64,000 nucleotides of DNA from assembly GCA_033439685.1 (NCBI GenBank), contig JAUEDM010000001.1:186001-250000 (forward strand). Direction: 5' to 3'. This stretch comes from Apodospora peruviana (taxonomy: Eukaryota > Ascomycota > Sordariomycetes > Sordariales > Lasiosphaeriaceae). The stretch's first letter is position 1. Each line of letters starts with the position of its first letter. The notes under the pieces were generated by a model, which made no database searches, was not told where the DNA came from, and worked only from the letters and a program-made list of their open reading frames with translations. Shown one piece after another: positions 11,621-24,405 of the stretch. The position numbers were made by a program, and so were the translations under genes.

Positions 11621-13173
11621 ACCTTCCGGGATGGGGCGTGGTGCGGACAGGATTTGACTGTTGCTGGGGGTGTCAAGACCGAGGAGGCAACGGCACAAAC
11701 GGGATCAGCATCTGTTGCGATGGCTACAATCAGCAAGATCGAGCCAGAGGTGAAGAAGGTGATCAGGGACAAGAAGGTACGCTCGTCATCCCTGATGGGC
11801 CTGCAGACCGGCCGCGTTGATGATGCGTACCGGTATAAAATGGAGAGTGGTGGACACTAATCAGTAATATACCAACATTCAATGAAGACTGAGGTCGTGA
11901 GGGAAAAGGATATCTTTACTGCGGTGCCTCCCTACCTTACCGATGATAACCTGACGGACGGTAATAGAGAAAAAACCAGTGCTACCATGAGATTGTGATG
12001 GTTTCTTAAGATATTGCTAAATATGGCAGTCAGACAGACCTATGTGAACGCAGGTGAAAGTGCAAGAGAATCAAAAGACATCACGCTTGGTGTAGCATGG
12101 CGTAGTTAATGTGTCCAATGAAAATCGCAGTTCATAGACCCCCTTTCTCGGCACGCGGATTCCCTTTGCTATTCCATCTTATTCATTATCTTCTCCGTTG
12201 ACATCAAGTCAGTCTTGAGGGTTCAGCAACACGGAACCTGTAGCAAACATACAGACGATCCACGGTAGATAGTAGCCATCGAGTACTTTACAAAACCCTG
12301 TAAGAATCCCTATCTTGAACGTATTTTGCGATCGGCTGCTAGGGCCTGAGACAGTACTTATTCGTAAGGAATATTGCTGCTTGAATGAGTATCTCAGGAT
12401 CAATGGCGACCAGGTGTCCTACAAAATTCGCGAGCTAGGAGCATTGTCAAGTAACTCGATGGAAAGAATAAGTCAAATAGGGTGTTTTCCTGCTGGGTTG
12501 AAAGGCGTATCGCAGAGGTAATTCCAAGTTTATCGTGATAACAAGGCAGAGAAGGAGCTCGGCGGAAGGTCCATGATAGCAGGCAGTTCAGAGAATCATC
12601 GTCGATATATCAAGCGTAAAGAAGACGGGTTCGGGCACCATATGTCAACCTAGGTGAAGACGACGGTGAACGACACAGGACGGGACATAACGAACTTGCT
12701 CGAGTACAGTCTGAACGTGGGGAGAAATCAGAGCGTGAGAAGAAAAGAGAGAAAAAGGTAACGGTGGGTTACTTCCCTTCCAACTACTTTTCACCGTGGT
12801 GTCCAAGTCGTGATGTTTCGGCGATTGAGATTCCCTGGTACAGTGTTGTCTTGACCGACAATGCTCTGCGGCACAGCAAGCCGTGCGTGTCCAATCTTTC
12901 ACCATATCTGGTTCAGACGCATAGACGTTTTTGGTGGTCGTCATCATGCGCTCCCGCTCCCCTTGTCCCTGAACCGGCTACGTCTCCTCCCCCAATTCCG
13001 GCATGACGTGGGGGGTCGATACTCTCCCGGTCTTCCAATAATCCCATTCGTAGGTATTCCCATTCCATGTCCGAGGGAATCATCACTGCATCAGATAACC
13101 AGCAGTAGTAACTCACCTTCCCAAAGCAACAGCAGTGATTACCTACCTTACGTACCTATGATAGCCAGCTGAT
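11621..13173. other. Intergenic region, no supported gene
   Basis: A short open frame at about 11609-11860 is rich in Lys/Glu but matches nothing I know. The rest shows no coding signal I can support. Confidence 0.4.
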
Positions 13174-14073
13174 ATGGCATCATACCCGCTTCCTTCCCAC
13201 CTCGACGGGGATGCCCGCCGCCTGAATCTGCAGCACCAAGCCTTCCGACTTATCCTCAACGAAAAGCTTCTCCTCACACCAGTAGTACCGGCGGACTTTT
13301 CCGGAAGGGTGCTCGATATCGGCACGGGCACAGGGCTATGGGCCGCCGAGTTCGCGGCCTCACACCCGGCGGCCTCTGCCGTCGTAGGAGTCGACCTCTT
13401 CCAACCTGACTTACCATCACCACCATCACCACCACTACCAAATTTATCCTTTCACATCCTCGACATCGAGTCCAATAACTGGCAGCCTCCCTTTCTGCAG
13501 GAGGAGGAATCATTCGATATAATCCACGGAAGAATGGTCCTCTTCCACATGCGCGATCCCCTCGCTCTCCTACGCAAATGTTTCGCCTTACTAAAACCAG
13601 GCGGATATCTCGAGTTTCAGGAGATGGAGCATCCTTACCGGACTGATGATGACCTGAAAGACAGTCCGACAGTGCGCTTCTCGCGCCTAAGGCTCGAAGC
13701 AGCGTCCAAATGCGGGTTTGACCGCTCCATAGCTGGCAGGCTGGCCGAGCTGTTGTGTGAAGCGGGGTTTGAGCTTGATGATGACGGTACATGTAATGAA
13801 TGTGGTGTGCACGACTACAAATTTCCCATTGGGTCATGGATGGAAGAGCTAAGGATGAAGTTGGTTGGGGAGAAATATCTGGAATGTCTACGGTTGGGGA
13901 TGGTGGGCTTCTCAAAGAGGGTGATGATGGAAGGTCTGGGGTGGACGGAGGAGCAGGTTATAAAGGCGTGCGAAGAGGTGAGAGAGGATCTCGGGAAGGG
14001 GAGGGTGTATGCGCCTGTGAGGGTTGCGGTTGCAAGGAAGCCATCCGTTGCCGCTGCTGCTGTTACCGGATGA
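13174..14073 (+). CDS. SAM-dependent methyltransferase, LaeA/TAM-type fold
   Basis: Predicted class I S-adenosylmethionine-dependent methyltransferase of the group that includes LaeA-like fungal proteins; the substrate is unknown. The single exon encodes 299 residues. Motif I is VLDIGTGTGLWAAEFA (about residues 46-61), followed by VVGVDLFQ for the acidic loop. FDIIHGRMVLFHMRDPLALL and LKPGGYLEFQEM match the later methyltransferase motifs typical of this fungal group. No signal peptide or membrane helix is visible, so it is probably cytosolic or nuclear. Sequence alone does not say whether it is a global regulator like LaeA or a small-molecule enzyme. It has no obvious biosynthetic partners nearby. 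Confidence 0.85.
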   Translation: MASYPLPSHLDGDARRLNLQHQAFRLILNEKLLLTPVVPADFSGRVLDIGTGTGLWAAEFAASHPAASAVVGVDLFQPDLPSPPSPPLPNLSFHILDIESNNWQPPFLQEEESFDIIHGRMVLFHMRDPLALLRKCFALLKPGGYLEFQEMEHPYRTDDDLKDSPTVRFSRLRLEAASKCGFDRSIAGRLAELLCEAGFELDDDGTCNECGVHDYKFPIGSWMEELRMKLVGEKYLECLRLGMVGFSKRVMMEGLGWTEEQVIKACEEVREDLGKGRVYAPVRVAVARKPSVAAAAVTG

Positions 14074-17000
14074 GTGGGCAGGTAGGTAAGGGGATGAACG
14101 CTTGCTGCTTTGTTGACATGGTGGTCGACCAAACTCTCATATATTTGTTGTGGCGGATGCGTCACCCCTTGTTGCCTTTACTGGATACAGTTTTGGAATT
14201 TGAAACAGCAGTTTGTTTCCAGACAAACTTCCAGGTTGCAGCTAGGTATGACTGTCGAGCTGAGCCAAAGCCAGGAGGGAGTTAATCCGCTATCGCTTCC
14301 TTTAACAAGTAGATACTTGAGTCTGGATATCCGAAATACCGGAAGAGGTACAATCACCGGAAAGGGTGGTGGCAAGGGAATACACTACCTTCGACAACCC
14401 TCCTTTTTCTTTTCCGTGTCGACCTACCGAGACAAAAACAACAAGCTTCCATAGCAATATCAAACCCTGTCGATACTGCAGCGCAACACACCGTGCACGT
14501 GTAGAGAAGCTTCTGCAATCCTTCCCTACATCTACATAGTACATAGATGCGACGTTGCAGAGACGACTTCACGATCCCGTCGTTCTGGTAGCGGCGGGCC
14601 ATGTGCGTCGACACAGCCCGGCGGAGGTCCCGAAGATGTTTGTGTCGGCCCGAGTGGCAACCAAGGGCCACCCACGGCGGTATCATGGACTGTCTGGGAA
14701 GTGAGGGAAACATCCGGGTAGGCTTGTCCGAAGGGGGGTTTGACCTACCCGAGTGGCGAGTGAGCGATCAGTGGCTGGTGGTTGGTCGGTTGGTGGCAGA
14801 CTGCAGATAAGGAGATCAATACGACCACTGATAGAAGCATGGAGGGTTATCCGCGGCTCGCAGATCTAATACCCGTCAAGAGATCAGCGGTCTCTCTGGC
14901 ACTCTGCCCTACAAGTATTGTCTGCTTCATTCAGATCGCGATGAGCCGAAACAAAAACCCTCACGACCTGTGAAGTGAAGTCATCATCATGCCCATGAGC
15001 TGATATTGATAAGACCAGGCGAATATCAGCGCTTATACGCGGGCAGGTGGCGGTTGTCTTGATAAGCTGCTTTGGAGCTTGGGATCTGCAAGCCGTGAGG
15101 ATAGTACGATTCCGACAACGAACTGGAATCTTTTTACAGGGTCGCAACGCATATGATTGCTGCCATGGTCCAAATGTTCGGTCGACTGTTTGGTTGTCAT
15201 GATCAGGAATGGCAGGAGGAAGCTTTCCCGGGGTTCGGGCAAGGGGCCACTCAACACACCACTTATCACGTCCCTTATCTTGGCAAGCTTGCCCCGTTGG
15301 TAGTCTGATTTAACAACGGCGCCGCCATGCTGCTCTTGGCGGGTACGACGATGCATCGCAGACTTTCACGGCACACCTTGCATGATTATTGATTAGCGAC
15401 ATGTGATGTTTCCCCATCGACCTACCTGCCTGGTACGGCGGTCGTATCTGGGCCGCGACAGACATTCCAGACCTCCCAAGCTGGCAGGCAAGAGATGTTA
15501 TTACCGGAAAACCCTTGAAATCGATGGCAATATCGACACCAGGCAGCGTAGAGATCTCAGGAACACGATAGATTAAGGTAAGGTAGTAACGTCTGACTTG
15601 ATTGGATTGGTTGGTCGACGATGTTGAGTTAATATACCTGATCGAGTCCGACTCTCGCTCATCCGAGACAAGCTGTCAGATCGGGGGAATGCGTTTCCCG
15701 CAAACATATGGAAGTAGTGTTTAACAGCTGCCTGGCTCTGCGTACGGTGGTGTTCGAGATATCTGCAGTGCACCGAGACCTGCTAAACTCGGATCCTGGT
15801 GATGGCGGCTTGGGTTGCGCTGCAGCCGATTCCGGTGGTGCTGGTGTCCGATTCACGTGGCACATATGGAGTGCAGCACCTCGCAGCATGGGAATAGTGG
15901 AATCTGGACCCTTTGGCGCAGGGAGCTTTGTTAGTAGTCTCCGTCGGCTCGAGGTTGCTAAGGTCATGACCTTCCCTATTGATCAAAAGTGGTGAGAAGA
16001 TCACGGACGTTGCTATTTGCGATCACGGATCAATGAAAAGAGTGAAGGCCGACTTTGACTGGATAGGGGAGCTGGGAGACATCGGGCCGTGCCAAGACCC
16101 TGGAATTTCCCACTGGCCATTCGGTCGCCTCCGTTGCGATCCAATGTTCCTCGGCTACCATTGCTAGGTACTCAGTGGAGTGGCCAATTGAGTGAGCTTG
16201 TTCGTTTAAACTCAGATCCATCGTGTAGAGAATGAGAATGGGAAAGGAAAGACGAAACTTCCTGCTTCTCTTGGGTATGCCTCAGTGGGTCTCGTCCAAT
16301 CGTCAGAAACAAGCCTCGAGCGGCACCTTCCTCGTTTGACGGGAGTCACGCTAGCGGGCAAGCAGCAAGCTAGGGGCAGGAGGGAAAGCGCCGATCGGGG
16401 CAAAAGCCACTGACGCTGCGACCGACCCCCCGCACTTCCGCCGCAAGTTCCGCACTTCACTTCGGCAGAGGCACTGACAGTGAAGAAGAAACGATGGAAT
16501 GCTGCTTCCCAGATAAATGAAAAGTACTGATAAGCACATCGTTCTGACAATCCAAGTGGTATCACTTTTCTGCAAAAAACACCGCATGGATGCAGCCTGA
16601 CATGATGATTCAAAGCCATTTCTCGTCCCAACGCCACCGACCTCAGCGCGCACCGTGCCGTGAGCAATCATGCAATCGAGTCCAATCTGTATCGCACATT
16701 GGAGCGTCTTCGGTCGCCCACTGCCTGTTTTTTGCTGGGACAGCCGACCTGCCTAATATGGACGTCTTCGTTGATCCGGCGAATCAGCGTCCGTCTATAC
16801 CTCCGCGAAGATGCATTTTAAGTGTGACAAGGGTGTGTTGTATATGAAGATTAAATCAAGGGCGTCTCTCTCCACACCAACCAGCCATTCACTCCAGCTT
16901 CCCTCCCTGGTATGGGTTACCCCGGGTCTGTACCGGCGTATGCAACGACCTTATGCGTTCCCACCACGGCAGGTCTCCATTCCTTATCTCCCATCAGCGG

Positions 17001-17425
17001 GCACCATCATCGGTCGAGGTGTTCGCCGCAAGTGGCAATGCCGTTTCTTACGAAGAAACCCGGACGATGCACCCCAATTTGAGTGCCCAGACGGCTCCAC
17101 GGGTGCCCTGTACTGTACAGCATGTTGGACGCGCCTAACATCGAGATGGAAGCTCGAGGGTCGCCTGGGCACGCATTGGCCACAGGAGTGACACGCCTGG
17201 GCAGGTCGGGGATCGACCTGCCACATGGAGCTGCTGTCGAAACGGGAACCGGCACAAACCACCAAAACTTAAATACAGCCTGAGAGACCGCGTTCCGCCC
17301 ACCTAGGTTGTTCCCTCTCGTCTCATCTCTTCCCCCACCCCACTGTCTCGTCTTAAGTGAGTGCGACAGACTGGTCTCTGCCCCTCGCTGTTGCTTCCTG
17401 CATCGCCAGAGACGGACAACAAACC
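14074..17425. other. Long intergenic region and OPT gene leader
   Basis: More than 3 kb with only short overlapping open frames and no recognisable domain. The last ~130 bases are the leader of the OPT transporter. It may contain a small leader intron: GTGAGT at 17357 to a CCAG near 17409, just upstream of the ATG at 17426. Confidence 0.45.
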
Positions 17426-19788
17426 ATGGACGACGAAAAGCGCGAAGTCCACGCCACGGCGGCGGGCACCGTCCACCCTTTCGCCGAGAGCACCCCTCCC
17501 GTCGAGCATGCCGGCGATTTCAAGGATGATGTCAAGATCCACGTCGACGATGAGCTGGTTGAGGAGGATCTCTACACCCCCCTGATCATGGATGCCGATA
17601 TCCCGGATGAGGGCAACCCGTTGACCATCCGCGCCGTCGTGACCGGCATTGTTCTCGGCTCACTTGTCGGTGCCTCCAACCTGTATCTCGGTAAGTTCTG
17701 TTCCTTCGTCCTAGTAGCGCGGCCCTATGCTGACCTGCCACCGACAGGCCTCAAGACTGGTTTCACCTTCAGTGCCAACATGTTTGGCGCCATCTTTGGC
17801 TATGGTGTCCTAAAGTTCTTTGAGAAGTCGGGCGGCAACCTCCCCATCATCGGCGGTGTATTCGGTCCCCAGGAGAACTCGATCGTCCAGGCTGCTGCGA
17901 CGGGAGCTGGTGGTATCTCGGGTATCTTCGTCGCTGGTATCCCTGCCATGTACCGGCTTCCCAACGTCATGGAAAAGGGCCACACCCCCAAGGACGACAT
18001 TGGTGCCATCTTCACCATCACCCTCGTCTGCTCCTTCCTCGGCATCTTCTACGTCACGCCGCTGCGCAAGTTCTTCATCATCCAAGTCGCCCGTGAGCTC
18101 AAGCTCATGTTCCCGACGCCTACCGCCGTTGCCCTCACCATCCGCTCCATGCACGCTGGCGCGGCTGGAGGTATCGATGCTATCAAGAAGCTCAAGTGCC
18201 TGGGTCTCAGCTTTTTCGCTGCCTTGATTCACCGTGTTACCTCGTACTATGCCATCGGCATTATGTACGACTGGCACGTCTTCACATGGATTCACATCTG
18301 GAGCGGCTACACCAGCTGGGCCATGAACATCGAGTCGTGGGGCTGGTACATGGAGTGGACTCCAGCCTTCATTGGTTCGGGTATCCTGATCGGTCTCAAC
18401 CCGGCCATCTCCATGTTTGTTGGATCCCTCCTCGCATGGGGTCTCATTGGTCCTCTCCTGGTGCACTACGGCGAGTGCATCGGCAAGGATTTGTCCGACG
18501 GTGACCCGAGGTGGGACGGGTACTACACCTTCAGCTCGCTCAAGAACCTGGGCAAGGAGACGCCTTCTCCTCGATACTGGCTCCTTTGGCCCGGTGTCAT
18601 GGTCATGGTCTGCGCCTCCTTGGCGGAGCTTTTCGTCCAGTACAAGGTCATCGGCATCGGCTTCAAGTCGCTCTGGAATGAGATGTGCGCGAACATCAAC
18701 AGCCGGTTGGTTGCCCGTGGCAAGACCAACGCCTTCTTTGCCAAGCATGGTGCGCCCCGTCAGAAGATGGAGGGCGAGGTTGAGGATCCCGCTCTTCCCG
18801 AGGACCAAGTCAAGAATTGGATGTGGATCCTTGGCCTGCTGGTCACCTTCGTCGTGGCTATGCTCATCTTCCACTTCCAGTGGGAGATGAACCCCGGCCT
18901 GACTATTCTTGCCTGCCTCCTCGCCTTTATCTTCTCCTTCCTCGCCATTCAGATTGGCGCTGTCACCGACACCACCCCGCTCACGGCCGCCTCCAAAGCC
19001 TCGCAGCTCATCTTCGGTGGCGCCACGTCGGGCGCGGGCTACAGCGTCGGACATGCCCAGAAGCTGAACTTGGTCGCCGGTGGTCTTGCGTCTGGTGGTG
19101 CCGATGTCGCCAATGCGCTCGTCAGCGACTTCCGAACTGGCTTCCTGATCGGCACTCCCCCGGTCAAGCAGTTCATCGCCCAGAGTATCGGCTCGTTCGT
19201 CTCGGTTTGGCTGGCCCCGGGTCTCTTCGTCCTGTTCACGGCGGCATACCCCTGCATTTATGACGACTCGTACGATTCGTGCGCCTTCTTGGTCCCATCC
19301 GTCTCTGCGTGGGCGGCCGTCGCGCAGGCGGTTACGGACCCTAACGTCAAGATCCCACTGAAGAGTGGTATCTTCTCCATCGTCATGGGTGTCTTTTCCG
19401 TCATCCAGGTTGTCTTCCGCCACTTTTATCTGGTTGGTGAGCGCGAGAAGTACCGCAAGTGGCTGCCCAACTGGGGTGCCATCGCCCTGTCCTGGGTCAT
19501 CCCCGCTCCCGTGTTCGCCAATGCTGCGCTTCTTGGTGCCATCATTGCCGCTCTGTGGAGGAAGTATGACATGAGGACTTGGGACCTGTATGGTTATGCC
19601 GTTGCTGCTGGTAAGTCTTTTGCACCGCTACGTTGTATATTTATATGTTCTTTTTGCTAACATGTGTGTCTACAGGTTTCATCGCTGGCGAAGGTCTCGG
19701 TGGCGTCGTCGGTGCCATCCTTACCCTCGCGGGTGTTGATGGTTCCGTGAAGGGCACCATGATTGCCTGCCCCATGGACTCGTGCTAG
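17426..19788 (+). CDS. OPT-family oligopeptide/metal-chelate transporter
   Basis: Polytopic transporter of the oligopeptide transporter superfamily. Members move small peptides, glutathione or metal-chelator complexes with protons across the plasma or vacuolar membrane. Exons: 17426-17690, 17748-19610 and 19676-19788, giving 746 residues. I chose the ATG at 17426 (AAACCATGG context); the frame upstream has only a GTG, which looks like a splice donor in the leader. The N-terminal ~65 residues are acidic and soluble. They are followed by many hydrophobic helices, including NPLTIRAVVTGIVLGSLVGA, GVFGPQENSIVQAAATGAGG and NPAISMFVGSLLAWGLIGPL. The glycine-rich pore-type segments and length fit the fungal YSL-like OPT branch. 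Intron 1 is 57 bp with no stop, so retention would add 19 residues in frame. The C-terminus ends in Cys. The family is certain; the substrate is not. Confidence 0.92.
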
Positions 19789-20629
19789 GGCGGATTTTGA
19801 AGTGAGGGGGATGTTTTAAGATGTTGTGCGACGATGTTTATTTGCAACGATACCACGGTTATTTGCCTGCCATACTTGGTGCATAGGACATACCAAGTTG
19901 GGAGTAATATGACTGCTAGAACAGTCTGGCTTCCGAATTTATCATAATTACGATACTACATGTCCCTTCATGTAAATGTGACTTATCTTTTCTGCTTTCA
20001 CCATCTCACAGCACGTCCAACCCATACTGTCGGTGTACCCCAGTCCACCTTCATGTGTGAATAATCCAATCAAACATGTGTAGCTGCGTACATCTCTGAA
20101 TTTTGCATGTGATGCTCCATGCTCATGCTTTTTATCATGGAGTGTTCACCCTCCAACGACAAAAAGAAGAAGCATGGTGAGATACAAATCAAAAGTTAGG
20201 TAAGCTTCCTGGTCTTTCACAGACGAGACTCGAGTGCGATTGTTGTTGACTTTAGGTTTCTACTGCCAACAAGGTTTCCTGGTCCTCTCCTCGCAAACGC
20301 CCCACTCACAATGAGATCTGATCTTGACACTCGGGACGAGATCCGGCGGCAGCGAGATGAGATCGTGGAGGTGGCTGTGCAAACGCACATGCCAAGGACG
20401 TAATTACTAACAGTACCAACAGCACCGACCAAACGGGGAAGTGCAGTGATCCTTCTTGACCTTTCAATCCGAAAATTTCTGGCTTCACGAACTTCAGTTG
20501 GCACGAAAACAGTGTGAATAACTGCCTTAAGCTACCGATGCAAACACTACTACATATAAACAAGCAAGCCATGTGAGTGAGTGATCAATCCCCTATATAT
20601 CTTCCAACCAATACCCCCCCAAGCTCTGT
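19789..20629. other. Convergent 3' intergenic region
   Basis: Lies between the stop codons of the OPT transporter (+) and the MFS transporter (-). It should hold both polyadenylation regions. I see nothing else. Confidence 0.5.
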
Positions 20630-22459
20630 TTACGAAACAGTCTCAACCTGGGTGTGCTGACCCGTCCGCTTCTCCTGGTTAGACGAGGACTGGTCCAATG
20701 GCTCACCAGTGGTCTCAGTCGCAGTAACCTTTGGCTCCTTCTCGGGGACGCCAAAGAGCTGGTCCATGGCTTCGAGGGAAATTCCTTTGGTCTCGGGGAC
20801 GAAGAACCACACAAAGAAGAACATGGAGAAGCAGAAGCTGCCAAAGATGAGATATGTTCTGTTTCGTGTCAGTCAGTCCAAGTTCTTCGATACCTTGAAG
20901 AGAGGGGGGGATAGCTCACCCATAACCATGTTCTCCGACAGTCGCCAGCATGACGGGCACAGTCTTGGCAACAACAAAGTTAAACAGCCATTGCGTAGCG
21001 GCAGCCAAAGCAACGTTGATGGACCGCATGCGCGCGGTAGGGATTTCGGAAGCATAGATCCAGCAGGCCGGGCCCCAGCCGAATTGGAAGAACCTGTCAC
21101 CTTCATTAGCCCCCCTGTCCCGTTAAAATGATCTGTGGTGAACTTACGCAGCAAACAAGAAAATGCAAACAAGCGCAAAATAACCAGCGGGAGGTACCGC
21201 CTCCCCCTTGATAGGCGGCGAGATGCGAATATACAACCCGATATAGAACATGACCAAGCCCTGTCCAATCGACGTCCACAACAAACTGCGTCTTCTCCCC
21301 AAAGAATCGGCCATAAACAGCAGAAAACAAATGCAAGAGGTCACCTTGACGATGCCGTAGATACCGGTACTGAACAAACTCGTCGACGTGCCGGTCAGGC
21401 CCAAGTTCTGAAAGATCAGCGGCGCGTACGTGTTGATGGCGTTGGTGCCCGTCATCTGCTGGCAGACCATGAGCGTGATACAGATGATGGCGCGCTTGCG
21501 GTTCGTGGGCGTGGTCCACATTTCCCCAAGAAGTTGCCAGTACGTCGCGTCACCGATCAGGCGCCGCTCTTCTTCCAACTGGTCAACGATCTCCTGGAAC
21601 TCTTCCTGCAGGTACGGATGGTCCGGACTCAGATTTCTGGTCCTGGAAAGAACAGACTTGGCCTGCTCCCATCTATCCTGCCGAGCGAGCCAGCGCGGGC
21701 TCTCATTGTTGAGCAGCATGCAGATGCACAGCAGCGCAGCTGGAAGTGCTTGAATCGCCAGCGGAAAGATATACATCGACTTTCCGTGGAAATGGAGATT
21801 GACGGCGTAGTTGATCCAGAACGCGATCATGCCGCCCGTGACGATGAACAGCTGATAGAGGCCCGTCAACAGGCCCCGAATCGCGCGGGGAGCGTTTTCC
21901 GAGACGTAGATGGGGTTGATGGTTGACGCGGCGCCGACGCCCGTCCCGGCTATGAAGCGGCCTGCGTACAGCGCGCCGAGGTTTCCGAGCGCGGCGGCCT
22001 GCATTATTACGCCGATGAGAATTACCACGGAGACGCCGATCAGACACCATTTGCGGCCGAATCTGTCGGTAAGGGGAGATGCGACGAGAGCTCCTAGGAA
22101 ACAGCCGGCTTGGAGGGTCGAGACGATGTTTCCTGATAAATTGGCGACGGCGACGCTGTCGGCGGACCCGAGACCGAAGTCTTGGATGAACGGTGGCAGG
22201 ACGATCACGCCGCCTATTACTGACGAGTCCCACCCGAAGGACATGGCACCGAAGCAGGCCTATCACACACACACAGCAAGAGGTGTTAGTATGGAGAGAT
22301 GCAGTAGAGGTGTGAAAAGGGGGGGGGGGGGGGGGGGGGGGGGGGAGGGCTTACCGAGCAGGCAAGCAGATACACGCGCCACCCATAGATCTCCTGCGGA
22401 TCCGAGGCCATGGCCTCGTTCCGCACGATCTTTTGGAGGATCTTTGATGAGATTGTCAT
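20630..22459 (-). CDS. MFS sugar/quinate-type transporter
   Basis: Twelve-helix proton symporter of the sugar porter family, closest in motif content to fungal quinate permeases (qa-y type). Exons in gene order: 22459-22355, 22259-21148, 21093-20920 and 20858-20630, giving 539 residues; all junctions keep frame. Diagnostic motifs are GWDSSVIGG in helix 1, DRFGRKW after helix 2, AGRFIAGTGVGAAS, NNESPRWLA, MADSLGRRRSLLW and FVPETKGISLEAMDQLF at the end of helix 12. The N- and C-terminal tails are soluble, with a Gln/Ser/Thr-rich tail. The first intron carries a run of 27 C (27 G on the plus strand). A GAC-type trinucleotide repeat lies just upstream of the ATG. It is divergent from the propeller protein at 24406, which could process an imported saccharide. 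Substrate specificity is inference. Confidence 0.92.
22319..22345. repeat. Poly-G run inside transporter intron 1
   Basis: 27 consecutive G on the plus strand. Read on the minus strand it is a poly-C tract between the donor and acceptor of the sugar transporter's first intron. Confidence 0.85.
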
Positions 22460-22487
22460 TTTGGCGGCGGTGGCTCCTGTGCCCGGT

Positions 22488-22488
<1 letters not shown>

Positions 22489-22520
<32 letters not shown>
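22489..22520. repeat. GAC trinucleotide repeat
   Basis: About ten GAC units, placed in the 5' leader region of the minus-strand sugar transporter. Confidence 0.85.
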
Positions 22521-22525
<5 letters not shown>

Positions 22526-23201
22526 GTGGAAAGGTTGAGTCCCGAGGGGTCAAGATGCAAGACCAGGGGACCTTTTTGTTCGAGGTCGACAAACAGCAAC
22601 GGGCAGGGTCGTGTCAGCGGTAAGCTTCCCAGAACAGCGAAGTTCCAGAAGAATTGCTCTCTGCTCAGATCAGATCAGCTTATTACAACTGTGTGGTACC
22701 ACTCCAGAAGACCGGACCTTTATGTAGTTGCACCCGCTTCTCCCTCGGATCCATGTAAAAGTAATATACGCACATGCATCGGGTGGACTGGACGAACGGG
22801 TGATGTGGATGTGTCTAAGCTGGGTCCGCTCCCGTATGATTGGAGATGGTCGTGCTCCGGACCATTTTCCAACCCTCTCTTGTCAGCCGGGATGGGATGG
22901 CTGGTATCACGACGGGCCCCTAACTAGCAAGATAGGCAAAGATTACCCCAACGTCACAATACAAGGTGGCATTTTTTTTCCACCAAGGAGAGGGGGTTGC
23001 ATGGGTGATGTCTCCAAATTTAACTGATGGGAAGTGTTATTAGTCAGGGTTTTACGCCGTTGACGAACAGAAGCTTGTGTCTCTATCGGCGAATTCTTCT
23101 GGGCTGTCTGCCATGTGCTCGGCGGGGGTGTTCGCAAGCTTGTTTGCTTTCATACGAACAAACGGTAAACGTGCCGCTGTGATATGAGGGGAAGAAATGG
23201 C

Positions 23202-23249
23202 TGGATGGCTGGATGGATGGATGGATGGATGGATGGATGGATGGATGGA
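23202..23249. repeat. GGAT tetranucleotide microsatellite
   Basis: About eleven GGAT units with one early interruption, in the divergent intergenic region. Confidence 0.85.
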
Positions 23250-24405
23250 ATGCCACTCGTTTGTTTGGTGACTTTGGTCCCGCACGCCAAGGGGTTGCTC
23301 TCCGCAATTAGCCTATTCATAGGAACATCCCCGACGGGGCGAATGTTTTCTGACTTTCATCGAGTCTGGTCTGATCTGGAGGATGGATGGGATCTACAGC
23401 TGCTAGTAGTTTTCCAAGTTTCTCAAACATGAGGATGAGCTGAGGTTGACTGACCGCTTGTTACCTGAATGATGAGAGGAGGCGAGAGGCTTACCTACCC
23501 CGGAGAAGTCAGCGGCAAGTGAGAATAGTGCGGTGGAAAAACATGGGGAAAGCGTGGGGATTACCCCATGGGAAAGCCGAGCGAAGGATCGGAGATGGGG
23601 TAGGTACCTGGACTATTGGCACGTGGGACGGAGATGTGTTCTGGAGCACGTCTCTTGGATCGTTCGGTGATATTGGCAGGGTTCTAGATCACCAAGTCGA
23701 GCTCGCAAATTGGGCTTTATTCTACATCTGTTGTGGATGAGAATATCAGCTACTGCATCAAACTCTCTCACCTATCCTATCAAATATCTCAACATGCTGC
23801 ATTTAATTAACATTTCAGCGGCTCAAAACGAACCTTTCGTGCTGTTGGATTTACCCAGTTCCCGTTTTGCATGCCATGGCAGCACCGAGGGCCAGGGCTG
23901 GCCAGAATCGCCTATCATTTTATATCATCTTGGCATGCACATTGCCATTCTGGCAAAGCTCACACACCACGTTTGTCGTTTATTCTTCGCGAGCCTCTGC
24001 CAAACATCAATATCTGAGTTTTGGTTCGTTCCAGGCGCTTGGGTCCTTTGCAGCCGAAGTGGTTGTTCAAGAGGACGGGATTGTCTGTGGGTAGCAGGTA
24101 GATAGGTATGGTAAGGGTAGGAGTTCATCCGGAAATCCAATTATCCGCGAATCAGGATAGCGGAAGGGCCAGCAACAGTCCCTGTTTAGGACAAAGTTGG
24201 GGTTGCCACTCCCACTCACACCTGAACGCAAAAAAGAACATCTTCCAAAACTTGGAGAATGGAGATGGCGTTTCTGTAAAAGGCTAGACCTACAGCAGAG
24301 CAAGCATCATTTCTCGTCTACGGTCTATCCTCGCCTACCTCACTCCATTACCGAGCACCGAGAAATTATCTGGGGTAACTTCCCCCAATCCTATTGGCTC
24401 GTCCA

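Larger units (their letters stand above)
22460..24405. other. Divergent intergenic region with microsatellites
   Basis: Shared upstream region of the sugar transporter (-) and the propeller protein (+). It holds a GAC trinucleotide repeat at 22489-22520 and a GGAT tetranucleotide repeat at about 23202-23249. No gene is supported. Confidence 0.55.

Noticed and set aside
11113..11820. Intact 235-residue gene containing the GT2 motifs
   Set aside because: The homologous sequence starts upstream in other frames and ends before the catalytic C-terminus, so this frame is one piece of a pseudogene.
17357..17425. Upstream GTG start for the OPT transporter
   Set aside because: The GTG is part of a GTGAGT that looks like a leader-intron donor; ATG 17426 has a strong context.
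17810..19423. 537-codon open frame on minus opposite the OPT transporter
   Set aside because: It is a codon-bias shadow of the transporter: highly charged, repetitive, no start context and no introns, fully inside a clear coding exon.
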